DNA from: an uncultured Pelagibacteraceae bacterium
Lineage (GTDB): Bacteria > Pseudomonadota > Alphaproteobacteria > Pelagibacterales > Pelagibacteraceae
Direction: 5' to 3'
Length of the DNA: 38,824 nucleotides
NCBI GenBank assembly: GCA_902624185.1
Contig: CACNWU010000008.1
Location: forward strand, 1 to 38,824
In this document: positions 29,043 to 37,881 of the stretch, in pieces
How the letters are laid out: every line of letters begins with the position of its first letter
How positions within the stretch are numbered: position 1 is the stretch's first letter
The notes under the pieces: generated by a model
Told to the model about the DNA's origin: nothing
The model's input: only the letters and a program-made list of their open reading frames with translations
Database searches by the model: none
Made by a program: the position numbers and the translations under genes

Positions 29043-29855
29043 ATGATTAAACAAGCAATTATTCCATTAGCTGGATTAGGTACTCGATTATTACCTCTGA
29101 CTAGCGTTTTTGCCAAAGAACTTTTACCAATTAATGGCAAACCTGGAATTGAATATATTTTAGATGAGTGTATTGAAGCAGGTATTAAAGAAGTAGTTTT
29201 TATAATTTCAAAAAAAAAGAAAATGATTAAAGATTATTTTTATAATGATAATTTTTACAAAAAAATTATTAAGAAAAAAAAGGATCCAAGAATTATCAAA
29301 GAATATAAAAAAATTTTGAAATACAAAAAAATGATAAAATTTGTGTATCAAAACAAACCACTTGGAACCGGAGATGCAGTTTTAAAAACACAAAAATATA
29401 TTAAGGATAAATTTTTCTTAATGTTACTGCCAGATGATTTGATCATTAAAAATAATTGTTCTAAATCTATGATAAGTATTCATAATCGATATAAATCATC
29501 TGTGATGGCTAGTATGAATGTAAACAAAAAAGAAGTTTCAAGGTGGGGTATTTTTAGATTAAGTAAAAAAATTGATAAAAGAAATTATTTAATTAAAAGT
29601 GTTATTGAAAAACCTTCTATTACTAACACTCCATCAAACAAAGCTGTTATAGGTAGATATATTTTACCTAAAAAGATATTTTCTAAATTATCTAAGCAAA
29701 AACCGGGCAAGGGTGGTGAAATTCATATTACTGATGCCATTCAATCTTTAATTTATGAAAATAATAAATTTATAGCTCACACTTTTTCAGGAAAATACCT
29801 AGATTGTGGAAGTATGAATGGTTATATAAAATCAACCCTGGAGATTGCTAAATAA
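29043..29855 (+). CDS. galU: UTP-glucose-1-phosphate uridylyltransferase
   Basis: GalU (270 aa) makes UDP-glucose from UTP and glucose 1-phosphate. The nucleotide-binding N-terminus reads IIPLAGLGTRLLPLTSVFAK (6-25), with ELLPINGKPGIEYILDE after it. KPLGTGDAVLKTQKYI and LLPDDLI form the rest of the active site, and GRYILPKKIFSKL plus GGEIHITDAIQSL are family-typical. It is slightly shorter than the usual 290 aa. It overlaps ugd by one base, so UDP-glucose is probably passed on to UDP-glucuronate for surface polysaccharide or glycolipid. Confidence 0.95.
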   Translation: MIKQAIIPLAGLGTRLLPLTSVFAKELLPINGKPGIEYILDECIEAGIKEVVFIISKKKKMIKDYFYNDNFYKKIIKKKKDPRIIKEYKKILKYKKMIKFVYQNKPLGTGDAVLKTQKYIKDKFFLMLLPDDLIIKNNCSKSMISIHNRYKSSVMASMNVNKKEVSRWGIFRLSKKIDKRNYLIKSVIEKPSITNTPSNKAVIGRYILPKKIFSKLSKQKPGKGGEIHITDAIQSLIYENNKFIAHTFSGKYLDCGSMNGYIKSTLEIAK

Positions 29856-31153
29856 TGAAATTATGTATGATTGGAACTGGTTATGTAGGTCTAGTAAGTG
29901 GTGTATGTTTTGCTGATCTTGGAAATGAAGTTGTCTGTGTTGATAATAATATCAGTAAAATAAATTTGCTTAAAAAAGGTAAAATTCCAATTTATGAACC
30001 TGGCCTATCAGAATTAGTAGCTAAAAATTTCAAAAATAAAAGATTAAATTTTTCCTCAGATTTAAAAAAATCAGTAAGAGAGTCAGATATCATTTTTATT
30101 TGTGTTGGCACACCAACAAAAAAAGGAGGAAGTTCTGCTGATTTAAGTCAGATATACAACGTTTCTAAAGAAATAAGTTCTTCAATTAATAAATTTAAAA
30201 TTATAATCACAAAGTCAACTGTTCCTGTTACTACGGGCGATGAAATTGAAAAAATTCTGTCAAAAAAAAATAATAAAAAAAAATTCTCTGTTGCCTCTAA
30301 TCCTGAGTTTTTAAGAGAAGGGGAAGCAATAAGAGATTTTACATATCCTGACAGGGTAGTAATTGGTACTAACGACAAAAAAACAGGTAAAATTCTAAAG
30401 AATCTATATAGCCCACTTATTTCTAAGGGAGCCTCATATTTACAAACCTCTAGAAGGGCAGCAGAATTAATAAAATATGCTTCTAATGCTTTCTTAGCAA
30501 CTAAAATTACTTTTATAAATGAAATAGCTAACTTGTGTGAAAAAATCGATATTAATGTTGAAGATATTTCAATTGGTATGGGTCTCGATAAAAGAATAGG
30601 AGGTCGATTTCTTAGAGCAGGTCCTGCTTACGGGGGATCTTGTTTTCCAAAAGATACCAAAGCTATTATTTCAACAGCTGATAAATTTAAAACTAATTTA
30701 TCAGTAATAAAATCAGTAATTAAATCAAATGAAAATAGATCTAAAATCTTACTAGATAGAGTTTATCAAATTTTAAATAAAAAGATAAGAAAAAAAAAAA
30801 TAACTTTTTTAGGAGTTACATTTAAAGCAAATACCGATGATATGAGAGATTCTTCAAGTCTTAAGATGATCCCTTGGTTATCAAAAAAAGGAGCAATAAT
30901 TAATTATTTTGACCCAACTGGTCTTAAAAAAGAATTTTCAAAATTAAAAAATGTTACTCATCAAACAACAATTAAATCTGCTATAGAGGGGTCTGATCTT
31001 GTTATTATTCATACTGAATGGAATGATTTTAAATCAATAAATTTTAAAAATTTAGTTAAAGGTAAAAAATTTATTATTTTTGACATGAGGAATATATATT
31101 CTTCATCAAAAATTGAGGATCAAGGTTTTAGATATTACAGTGTTGGAAAATAA
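29855..31153 (+). CDS. ugd: UDP-glucose 6-dehydrogenase
   Basis: This enzyme (432 aa) oxidises UDP-glucose to UDP-glucuronate with two NAD+. The Rossmann motif is IGTGYVGLVSG (6-16), the central part has ASNPEFLREGEAIRDF, and the catalytic cysteine is C263 in YGGSCFPKDTKA. The C-terminal NAD/UDP-sugar domain contains VTFKANTDDMRDSSSLKMI. An unbroken run of 11 A residues (30790-30800) encodes lysines in frame. Translation is likely coupled to galU through a one-base overlap. The stop lies three bases from the end of ridA. Confidence 0.96.
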   Translation: MKLCMIGTGYVGLVSGVCFADLGNEVVCVDNNISKINLLKKGKIPIYEPGLSELVAKNFKNKRLNFSSDLKKSVRESDIIFICVGTPTKKGGSSADLSQIYNVSKEISSSINKFKIIITKSTVPVTTGDEIEKILSKKNNKKKFSVASNPEFLREGEAIRDFTYPDRVVIGTNDKKTGKILKNLYSPLISKGASYLQTSRRAAELIKYASNAFLATKITFINEIANLCEKIDINVEDISIGMGLDKRIGGRFLRAGPAYGGSCFPKDTKAIISTADKFKTNLSVIKSVIKSNENRSKILLDRVYQILNKKIRKKKITFLGVTFKANTDDMRDSSSLKMIPWLSKKGAIINYFDPTGLKKEFSKLKNVTHQTTIKSAIEGSDLVIIHTEWNDFKSINFKNLVKGKKFIIFDMRNIYSSSKIEDQGFRYYSVGK

Positions 31154-31156
31154 TAT

Positions 31157-31618
31157 CTAATTTAATTCAAAAATTGCATCTACTTCAACGGAAACTCCTA
31201 ATGGTAAGCTATTAGTGCTTACAGCAGCTCTGGTATGCATGCCAGCATCACCAAATACTGAAGCAATTAAGTCTGATGCGCCATTAATTACTTTTGGTTG
31301 ATCCGTAAATTCATCTGTTGAATTTACAAATCCAGTTAATTTTACACACGATCTAACCTTTGATAAATCATTATCACAAGCTTTTTTAACTTGAGCAATA
31401 ATGCTCAATGCACACCTCTTAGCAGCATCGTAACCTGCATCAGTATCTAAATCTTTTCCAATTTTTCCTTTAATTAGTTGTCCATTTTCATTAATAGAGA
31501 TTTGCCCTGATATAAATAACATCTTTCCTGTAATTTTTGTTGCAACATAATTTCCAACTGGCGGTTTAGCTTCTGGAAGTTTTATATTAAGTTCTTTTAT
31601 TTTATCATCATAATTCAT
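31157..31618 (-). CDS. RidA/YjgF-family protein (longer, about 150-aa branch)
   Basis: A 153-aa member of the Rid superfamily. The founding member, RidA, deaminates reactive enamine/imine intermediates; the conserved arginine for this is visible as R130 in HTRAAVSTNSLP. The N-terminal 25 residues and the end GVSVEVDAIFELN match the branch of about 150 aa often seen next to unrelated housekeeping genes, whose substrate is not well defined. The ATG overlaps the topA stop in an ATGA, so it should be co-translated with topoisomerase I, although no functional link is obvious. Confidence 0.88.
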   Translation of the reverse strand: MNYDDKIKELNIKLPEAKPPVGNYVATKITGKMLFISGQISINENGQLIKGKIGKDLDTDAGYDAAKRCALSIIAQVKKACDNDLSKVRSCVKLTGFVNSTDEFTDQPKVINGASDLIASVFGDAGMHTRAAVSTNSLPLGVSVEVDAIFELN

Positions 31619-34200
31619 TTTGATTTCCTTTTTTTTGATTTCTTAGTTTTATCGTATTCTTTTCTTTTCTCAATCAATATTAATGCCTCTTCCATCGTTA
31701 ATTCAGTAGGATCTTTTTCTTCAGGTATAGTTGCATTAAGTGATTTGTATTTAATATATGGCCCGTATTGTCCTTTCATAACTCTTACAGGTTTTTTATC
31801 CTCTGGATGATCACCCAAATCTTTTATTATTGATGAAGACATTCGACCGGGCTTAGCTTCTGCTATTAGTGTGATTGCTCTATTTAAACCTATAGAAAAT
31901 ATGTCTTCTACATTTTCAATTCTTGCAGATTTATTTTCACATTTTAGATAAGGACCAAATCTTCCTGTGTTTAATGTAATTTCTTTTTGATTTTCAGGAT
32001 TAATTCCTAAAGATTTTGGTAATGAACATAAAAATTGAGCTTTTCCTAAATCGATATTTTCTAACTCTAATCCTTTTGGAATTGAAACATTCTTTAACAG
32101 TTCATTGACATCTGATTTAGATTTTTTAGTTTTTTTCTTTTTCTTAGTAGCTTTTTCAAGTTCAATATCAGCAGGGATTTTTTCGTACTGTAGATAGGGG
32201 CCAAATCTACCATTTTTTAAATATATATCATTTCCATTTTCATGTTTTCCTATAAACTTTGGCTCAGCTAATTGTGCTTGAGCTGCAGCTTTTGCTTTGG
32301 ATAATGGTCGTGTAAACTTGCACTCAGGGTAGTTTGAACACCCAATAAATGCACCACCTCTGAAGCTATTTTTTAAACTTAGAGTGCCAGAACTGCATAA
32401 TTGACACTTTCTAACTACATTTCCCTCATTGTCTTTATCAAAAATTAATTCACCCAAACTTTCATTTAGTAAATCTAAGACTTCTCTAGTTCTCTTTTCT
32501 TTTACCTCTGAAACATTATTATTAAAGTCTTTCCAAAAAAGCTCTAAAACTTTAATCCAACTTTCTTTGCCGGTAGTGATTTCATCAAGTTGATCCTCTA
32601 ATCCTGCTGTAAAATTATAATCTACATATTTTGAGAATAATTTTTCTAAAAAAGCAGAAATTAACTTTCCTCTGTCTGTCGGAAAAAATCTTTTATTCAA
32701 TATTTCTGCATATCCTCTATTAGCAATAGTAGAAATGATACTTGCATAAGTAGATGGTCTTCCAATACCTAGTTCCTCTAACTTTTTAACTAAACTAGCC
32801 TCCGAGTATCTTGGTGGAGGTTGTGTATAATGTTGTTCGTCCAACAATGATTCAATATTAATAGGACCTTTAGAAATTGCTGGTAAAATAGTTTCATCAT
32901 CATCCTTACCTTGATTGTTATAAACCTTTAAAAATCCGTCAAATTTAAGCACTGATCCACTAGTTTTACAAATAGTGTCTTTATTGTCAGAAGTAATAGT
33001 TATTGTGTTTCTATCAAACTTAGCAGACTCCATTTGAGAAGATAAAGCTCTGCTCCAAATAAGGTCGTAGAGTTTGTTTTGATCTGTGCTTAGATATTTC
33101 TTAACACTTTGAGGTGTTCTTATAATATCTGTAGGTCTAATAGCTTCGTGAGCTTCTTGAGCATTTTTAGCTTTCTTACCAGAATAATTTAAAACATCTC
33201 TAGGTAAATATTCATTACCAATTTCATTTTGTATATAATCTCTGAAAGCTGAAATTGCATCTTTGGATAAATTGGTTCCATCCGTTCTCATATAAGTGAT
33301 CAAACCAATTGTTTCACCTTCTATCTCTATACCTTGATAAAGTTTTTGTGCAATTTGCATTGTTCTAGATGCTCCAAAACCTAATCTACTGGAAGCAGTT
33401 TGTTGAAGAGTCGATGTAGTAAATGGTCCAGATGGATTACGATTTATTACTTTACTAGAAATATCAGTTACACTAAATTTTTTTTTGTTTATGCTTGATA
33501 TGGCTTTATTTATATCATCTTTATTTCTAAATGAAAATTTTTCAATTTTATTATTATCTAATTGACTAATGCTAGAGGTAATATTTTGATTTTTATTATC
33601 AGTAAATCTTACACTTAAAGTCCAAAATTCCTCAGGTCTGAATGACTCGATTTCATGTTCTCTTTCTGTTATTAATTTCAAAGCTACAGATTGTACTCTT
33701 CCAGCAGATTTTGAACCTGGTAGCTTTGTCCAAAGTATTGGTGAAATATTAAAACCAACCAAGTAATCCAAAGCTCTTCTAGCCATGTACGCGTCAACTA
33801 ATAATGGTTCAATTTGTCTAGGGTTTTCAATTCCTTGAATAACAGCTTTTTTGGTTATTTCATTAAATACCACTCTTTCAATTTCTTTATCCTTTAAAAG
33901 TTTTTTTTCATTTAAATATTCTTTCACATGCCAAGCAATAGCTTCACCCTCACGATCAGGGTCTGTAGCTAATATTATTTTTGAAGAGTCTTTAGCTGCA
34001 TCTGTAATTTCTTTAAGATATTTTTTTGAAAAACTATCAACCTCCCATTCCATTTTGAAGTCTTTATCTGGATCAACGGAACCATTTTTTGAAGGCAGGT
34101 CTCTTATGTGGCCATAACTCGCTAAAACTTTATAGTCATCACCCAAATATTTATTAATAGTTTTAGCTTTAGCTGGACTTTCTACAATGACCAAATTCAT
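31615..34200 (-). CDS. topA: DNA topoisomerase I (type IA)
   Basis: TopA (861 aa) relaxes negative supercoils through a transient 5'-phosphotyrosine. The Toprim domain has E7 in VESPAKAKT and the acidic triad ATDPDREGE (D80, D82, E84). The active tyrosine is Y303 in GLITYMRTDGT. The C-terminal part has a single four-cysteine zinc ribbon (C599, C602, C621, C627) and then three repeats centred on NGRFGPYL (663-670), TGRFGPYL (745-752) and KGQYGPYI (809-816), the arrangement typical of alphaproteobacteria rather than E. coli. It ends with a basic tail and a TGA stop overlapping the Rid gene. Confidence 0.98.
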   Translation of the reverse strand: MNLVIVESPAKAKTINKYLGDDYKVLASYGHIRDLPSKNGSVDPDKDFKMEWEVDSFSKKYLKEITDAAKDSSKIILATDPDREGEAIAWHVKEYLNEKKLLKDKEIERVVFNEITKKAVIQGIENPRQIEPLLVDAYMARRALDYLVGFNISPILWTKLPGSKSAGRVQSVALKLITEREHEIESFRPEEFWTLSVRFTDNKNQNITSSISQLDNNKIEKFSFRNKDDINKAISSINKKKFSVTDISSKVINRNPSGPFTTSTLQQTASSRLGFGASRTMQIAQKLYQGIEIEGETIGLITYMRTDGTNLSKDAISAFRDYIQNEIGNEYLPRDVLNYSGKKAKNAQEAHEAIRPTDIIRTPQSVKKYLSTDQNKLYDLIWSRALSSQMESAKFDRNTITITSDNKDTICKTSGSVLKFDGFLKVYNNQGKDDDETILPAISKGPINIESLLDEQHYTQPPPRYSEASLVKKLEELGIGRPSTYASIISTIANRGYAEILNKRFFPTDRGKLISAFLEKLFSKYVDYNFTAGLEDQLDEITTGKESWIKVLELFWKDFNNNVSEVKEKRTREVLDLLNESLGELIFDKDNEGNVVRKCQLCSSGTLSLKNSFRGGAFIGCSNYPECKFTRPLSKAKAAAQAQLAEPKFIGKHENGNDIYLKNGRFGPYLQYEKIPADIELEKATKKKKKTKKSKSDVNELLKNVSIPKGLELENIDLGKAQFLCSLPKSLGINPENQKEITLNTGRFGPYLKCENKSARIENVEDIFSIGLNRAITLIAEAKPGRMSSSIIKDLGDHPEDKKPVRVMKGQYGPYIKYKSLNATIPEEKDPTELTMEEALILIEKRKEYDKTKKSKKRKSK

Positions 34201-34236
34201 AAGCTACAAACTACTCAAAAGGCTTAGATAGTCAAT

Positions 34237-34815
34237 TTAATAAATTTTTGTCTTACTTTCCTCTTTATTTATCAATCTTTTAATATTTTCTCTATGGGCA
34301 AAAAATATCAAGACGAACATGATCGTAAAAAAGATTACCTGATCAAATTGACTTAAAATTAATAAATATATTGGTATAGAGGCTGATCCAACTAAAGATG
34401 AAAGTGAGGAAAATTTTGAGATAAAAAAAGTTACAAACCAGGATATTATAAAAATGATTCCAAAATAAAAATTAATAGCAAACAAAATTCCAAGATATGT
34501 AGCAACACCTTTGCCACCTTTAAATTTTAACCAAATTGGAAATACATGACCTAAGAAAGCACACAGAGAGGCAATATATAAAAAATCTTGATAAAAAATT
34601 TTTACATAAATTACTGGAACTATTGCTTTTAAAATATCTAAGATTAATGTTGAGTAACCAAGAAATTTGCTCCCAGTTCTTAGAGCATTAGTAGCTCCAA
34701 TGTTGCCTGAGCCAATTTCTCTAATATCTTTTTTTAGAAATATTTTTGTTAGTATATAGCCAAATGGTATTGAGCCCATAAGGTAAGAAATTATACCTAT
34801 TAAAAAAATATCCAT
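34237..34815 (-). CDS. plsY: Glycerol-3-phosphate acyltransferase PlsY
   Basis: PlsY (192 aa) transfers acyl groups from acyl phosphate to glycerol 3-phosphate, the first step of phospholipid synthesis. It is an inner-membrane protein with several hydrophobic segments. The three conserved loops are seen as GSIPFGYILTK, GSGNIGATNALR (35-46) and the segment GHVFPIWLKFKGGKGVAT (89-106). It starts one base after the pyrC-like stop and is 36 bases before topA. In many alphaproteobacteria dprA lies between plsY and topA; it is absent here. Confidence 0.96.
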   Translation of the reverse strand: MDIFLIGIISYLMGSIPFGYILTKIFLKKDIREIGSGNIGATNALRTGSKFLGYSTLILDILKAIVPVIYVKIFYQDFLYIASLCAFLGHVFPIWLKFKGGKGVATYLGILFAINFYFGIIFIISWFVTFFISKFSSLSSLVGSASIPIYLLILSQFDQVIFFTIMFVLIFFAHRENIKRLINKEESKTKIY

Positions 34816-34816
34816 T

Positions 34817-36103
34817 CTATAACTTAAATAATTCTTTTCCTTTTACAAAGGTATTTGTAACCCTCCCTTGAAGTTTTTTATCTTCTATAGAGGTATTTTT
34901 TGATTTTGATACCAATTTATCTTTTTTAACAATCCATGGTTTTTCAATATCAACTATACATAAGTCAGCATCATTTCCTAAAGATAGATTTCCTTTATTG
35001 ATTTTAAGTATTTTTGCTGGATTAGATGTCAAGGCTTTAACAATAGTCTCAAGTTTGAGAGAGCCATTATGATACAATTCTAAACTCAGAGATAATAGTG
35101 TTTCAATTCCCGAGGCTCCTGTAGCGGCTTGAGCAAATGTTAATCTTTTTGACTCCTCATCTTCAGGTTTATGATCTGAAACAATTACATCAATTACACC
35201 ATCTTTTAACCCTTGAATTAAACCTAATCTGTCTTCTTCTCTTCTTAGAGGGGGGGATAACTTTAAAAAAGTTCTAAAATCTCCAATATCATTCTCATTT
35301 AATGATAGGTTGTTAATTGAAACTCCACAGGTAAATTTAACAATTTCTTTTCTATATTTTATTACATCAACTGATTTTTGTGATGATAATTGAGATATGT
35401 GATATCTGCATTTTACTTTTTCTAATAATGTTAAATCTCTCTCAATTAAAATTCTTTCTGCTATATCTGGTATACCTGACAATCCTAATTTAGAGGCTAT
35501 GATTCCAGAGTTTATCATACCATTCTTTGCAAGTTCGTAATCTTCAGCATGTTGCATAATTAAACAACCTAAATCTTTGGCAGAATTCATTATTCGAGAC
35601 ATTAATCTTGGATTTTGAATTGTTTTAATTCCATCTGTGAAAGCAATAATTCCTTTATTTTGTAAGAGACCAAATTCAGTCATGTTAGTACCTTCTATAT
35701 TTTTAGTAAGAGAAGCACATGGATAAATATTAATTTTTGATTTATCTCTTCCTCTTCTTTTGAGAAAATCAACTATAGACACATTATCTATTATTGGATC
35801 TGTGTTTGGCATTGTAACAGCTGAGGTTACTCCTCCAGATAGTGCCGCATCGCTTAAAGTCCTAAAATTTTCTTTATATTCATAACCTGGTTCACCAACA
35901 AAAACTCTCATATCTACCAATCCTGGAAAAATATATTTTCCTTTTAGATCAATTGGCCTTTCTCTACTTGGAAGATTATTTATATTTACTTTTTTTCCTA
36001 TGGCTTCGATTTTACCATCTTCACTTATGATCAGTCCTCCAGTTTCATTAATTGAATTGTGAGGGTCAATTATATTTGCGTTTATAAAATATTGTTTTTT
36101 CAT
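34817..36103 (-). CDS. Dihydroorotase-like protein, probably non-catalytic (PyrC')
   Basis: This 428-aa protein has the class I dihydroorotase fold but lacks key metal ligands. Where active enzymes have DxHxHLREPG, it reads DMRVFVGEPG (64-73), so both histidines (R66, F68) and the substrate arginine (G70) are gone. The usual TPHH segment reads SINN (262-265). H185, H235 and the catalytic-type D310 in SDHKPE remain. Such inactive homologues (pyrC', pyrX) next to pyrB are known in Pseudomonas, where they hold aspartate transcarbamoylase in an active complex. It abuts pyrB. An active dihydroorotase should exist elsewhere in the genome. Confidence 0.9.
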   Translation of the reverse strand: MKKQYFINANIIDPHNSINETGGLIISEDGKIEAIGKKVNINNLPSRERPIDLKGKYIFPGLVDMRVFVGEPGYEYKENFRTLSDAALSGGVTSAVTMPNTDPIIDNVSIVDFLKRRGRDKSKINIYPCASLTKNIEGTNMTEFGLLQNKGIIAFTDGIKTIQNPRLMSRIMNSAKDLGCLIMQHAEDYELAKNGMINSGIIASKLGLSGIPDIAERILIERDLTLLEKVKCRYHISQLSSQKSVDVIKYRKEIVKFTCGVSINNLSLNENDIGDFRTFLKLSPPLRREEDRLGLIQGLKDGVIDVIVSDHKPEDEESKRLTFAQAATGASGIETLLSLSLELYHNGSLKLETIVKALTSNPAKILKINKGNLSLGNDADLCIVDIEKPWIVKKDKLVSKSKNTSIEDKKLQGRVTNTFVKGKELFKL

Positions 36104-37045
36104 TTACGTACAAAATATCTTTAAACAAGCCATTCTTACTGCTACACCCAGCTCAACTTGTTCTTTAATTACACTTTTATTTATGTCATCAGCTAATTTT
36201 GTGTCAATTTCTATGCCTCTGTTCATTGGCCCAGGATGCATAATTAAAGCATCAGGTTTAGCATGCTCTAATTTATCAGGTGTTAACCCGTAATATTCAT
36301 AATACTCTCTATTTGATGAAAGATATGAACTTGTCATTCTTTCATTTTGTAATCTTAACATCATGACTATATCACAATCCTTCAACCCTTTTTTCATGTC
36401 CGTAAAAGTGTTTACACCAAATTTTTCAATTTCTTTTGGCATAAGATTTGTCGGAGCAACTATATTTACTTCAGCTCCTAGCATGTTAAGTAGATAAATA
36501 TTTGACCTTGCTACTCTTGAATGCAATATGTCCCCACATATAGCAATTTTTAATCCTTCAATTTTGTTTTTTCGAGTAATTATTGTTAGAGCATCTAACA
36601 AAGCTTGAGTAGGGTGCTCTCTTCTTCCATCACCAGCATTTAGTACTGCACAATTTACTTTTTGTGAAAGTAAGTTACAAGCCCCAGAGTCTTGATGTCT
36701 AACTACAATGATATCTGGATGCATTGCATTTAAAGTCATTGCAGTATCAATTAATGTTTCACCTTTTTTAATTGCAGAGTTACTAATATTCATAGACATA
36801 ACGTCAGCGCCAAGTCTCTTACCAGCTAATTCAAATGAACTCTGAGTTCTAGTAGAGGGTTCAAAGAATAAATTGATTTGAGTCTTTCCTCTCAATACAT
36901 CTATCTTTTTATTTTTACTCTGGTTAACTTTGATGAATGTGTGTGCTTCATCAAGTATCAAATTAACATCATTAATTGATAAGTCTTGAATACCTAACAA
37001 ATGCTTTTGGGAAATTTTAATAGCTTTATCTGTTTTAATTGCCAT
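36104..37045 (-). CDS. pyrB: Aspartate carbamoyltransferase catalytic subunit
   Basis: PyrB (313 aa from the ATG at 37045) makes carbamoyl aspartate from carbamoyl phosphate and aspartate, the committed step of pyrimidine synthesis. The carbamoyl phosphate loop [12 protein letters not shown] gives S64, T65, R66 and T67; the 80s-type loop is SAIKKGETL with K94, followed by [10 protein letters not shown] and MHPGPMNRG. An upstream in-frame TTG at 37054 would add three residues and is less likely. It is followed directly by the inactive dihydroorotase homologue, the arrangement of pyrB-pyrC' pairs. Confidence 0.97.
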   Translation of the reverse strand: MAIKTDKAIKISQKHLLGIQDLSINDVNLILDEAHTFIKVNQSKNKKIDVLRGKTQINLFFEPSTRTQSSFELAGKRLGADVMSMNISNSAIKKGETLIDTAMTLNAMHPDIIVVRHQDSGACNLLSQKVNCAVLNAGDGRREHPTQALLDALTIITRKNKIEGLKIAICGDILHSRVARSNIYLLNMLGAEVNIVAPTNLMPKEIEKFGVNTFTDMKKGLKDCDIVMMLRLQNERMTSSYLSSNREYYEYYGLTPDKLEHAKPDALIMHPGPMNRGIEIDTKLADDINKSVIKEQVELGVAVRMACLKIFCT

Positions 37046-37087
37046 TAAAACCAACTCTATAGCTATAAACGTCTACAATAGCAAGTA

Positions 37088-37543
37088 TTAATTATTTAAA
37101 AAATCAATTGCTCCTTGTAATATAAAAGCAGCAGCATTTTCATCGATTTTCTTTTCCCTTTTACTAACATTGATATCTAATTGACTAGATAGATTAAAGG
37201 CACCAACTGTTGATAATCTTTCATCCCATAGGCAAATAGGAATATTAATGTTTTCCTCAATTTTTTGAGAGGTGTCTTTCACAGATTGTGCTGATCTTCC
37301 AGATGAACCATCCATATTAAGAGGATTTCCAATAATGATTCCCTTAATATTGTTTTCATTAATAATCACCTTAAGTTCAGAAATTAATTTTGTAAGTGTA
37401 TTCCTATTTATTGTTTTGAGAGGAGTAGCAATTAATTGTTTTTCATCACAAATAGACACACCGATTCTTTTAGAACCAAGGTCTAACCCTATCAATCTAC
37501 ACTTATCTAAGTGTTTTTTTTTAAATTCTTCTAAAGTGATCAT
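37088..37543 (-). CDS. ruvX: Putative pre-16S rRNA nuclease / Holliday junction resolvase-like YqgF
   Basis: A 151-aa RNase H-fold nuclease of the YqgF/RuvX family, linked in E. coli to 5' processing of 16S rRNA. Motifs are LIGLDLGSKRIGVSICD (D21), IIIGNPLNMDGSSG, CLWDERLSTVGA and KKIDENAAAFILQG, giving the acidic active-site residues. It heads the minus-strand group and precedes pyrB by 42 bases. Divergent from gatC. The name ruvX does not imply proven resolvase activity. Confidence 0.94.
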   Translation of the reverse strand: MITLEEFKKKHLDKCRLIGLDLGSKRIGVSICDEKQLIATPLKTINRNTLTKLISELKVIINENNIKGIIIGNPLNMDGSSGRSAQSVKDTSQKIEENINIPICLWDERLSTVGAFNLSSQLDINVSKREKKIDENAAAFILQGAIDFLNN

Positions 37544-37593
37544 ATTGTATATTCTAAGCTTAAGTGATAGTTTGCGTCATATTTAAATAGCAT
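37544..37593. promoter_or_regulatory. Divergent promoter region ruvX / gatC
   Basis: Fifty bases separate the divergent starts. On the minus strand ATGACG (37580-37575) and TAGAAT (37556-37551), 18 bases apart, form a plausible promoter reading into ruvX with a very short leader. On the plus strand an AT-rich TATTTAAAT lies close to the gatC ATG, but no matching -35 is evident. Confidence 0.3.
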
Positions 37594-37881
37594 ATGAGTA
37601 TAGATCTTAAAACAATAAAACATATCTCTAAATTATCAAGAATTTCAGTCGATGAAAAAAGAGCTGAAAAATTAGCTGGTGACTTAAATTCAATTTTTGA
37701 TTTTATTGAAAAACTAAATAAATTAAAAACAGATAATGTTGAGCCATTAACCTCAGTTGCTGAAACAACATTAAAATTAAGACCTGATGAGGTTAAAAGT
37801 CAGGATATCAGAGAACAAATTATTAGAAATTCACCTCAAGATAATGAAGATTATTTTGTTGTGCCAAAGGTAATCGAGTAA
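37594..37881 (+). CDS. gatC: Asp-tRNA(Asn)/Glu-tRNA(Gln) amidotransferase subunit C
   Basis: GatC (95 aa) is the small subunit wrapping GatA and GatB. The family pattern is clear: IKHISKLSRISVDEKRAEKL, then FIEKLNKLKTDNVEPLTSV and a C-terminal LRPDEV with DNEDYFVVPKVIE. The complex converts misacylated Glu-tRNA(Gln), and in some organisms Asp-tRNA(Asn), to the correct amide form, implying no glutaminyl-tRNA synthetase. The stop overlaps the gatA ATG by one base. Confidence 0.96.
   Translation: MSIDLKTIKHISKLSRISVDEKRAEKLAGDLNSIFDFIEKLNKLKTDNVEPLTSVAETTLKLRPDEVKSQDIREQIIRNSPQDNEDYFVVPKVIE

Noticed and set aside
37046-37054. TTG start for pyrB
   Set aside because: It adds three residues only; the ATG at 37045 is the simpler start.
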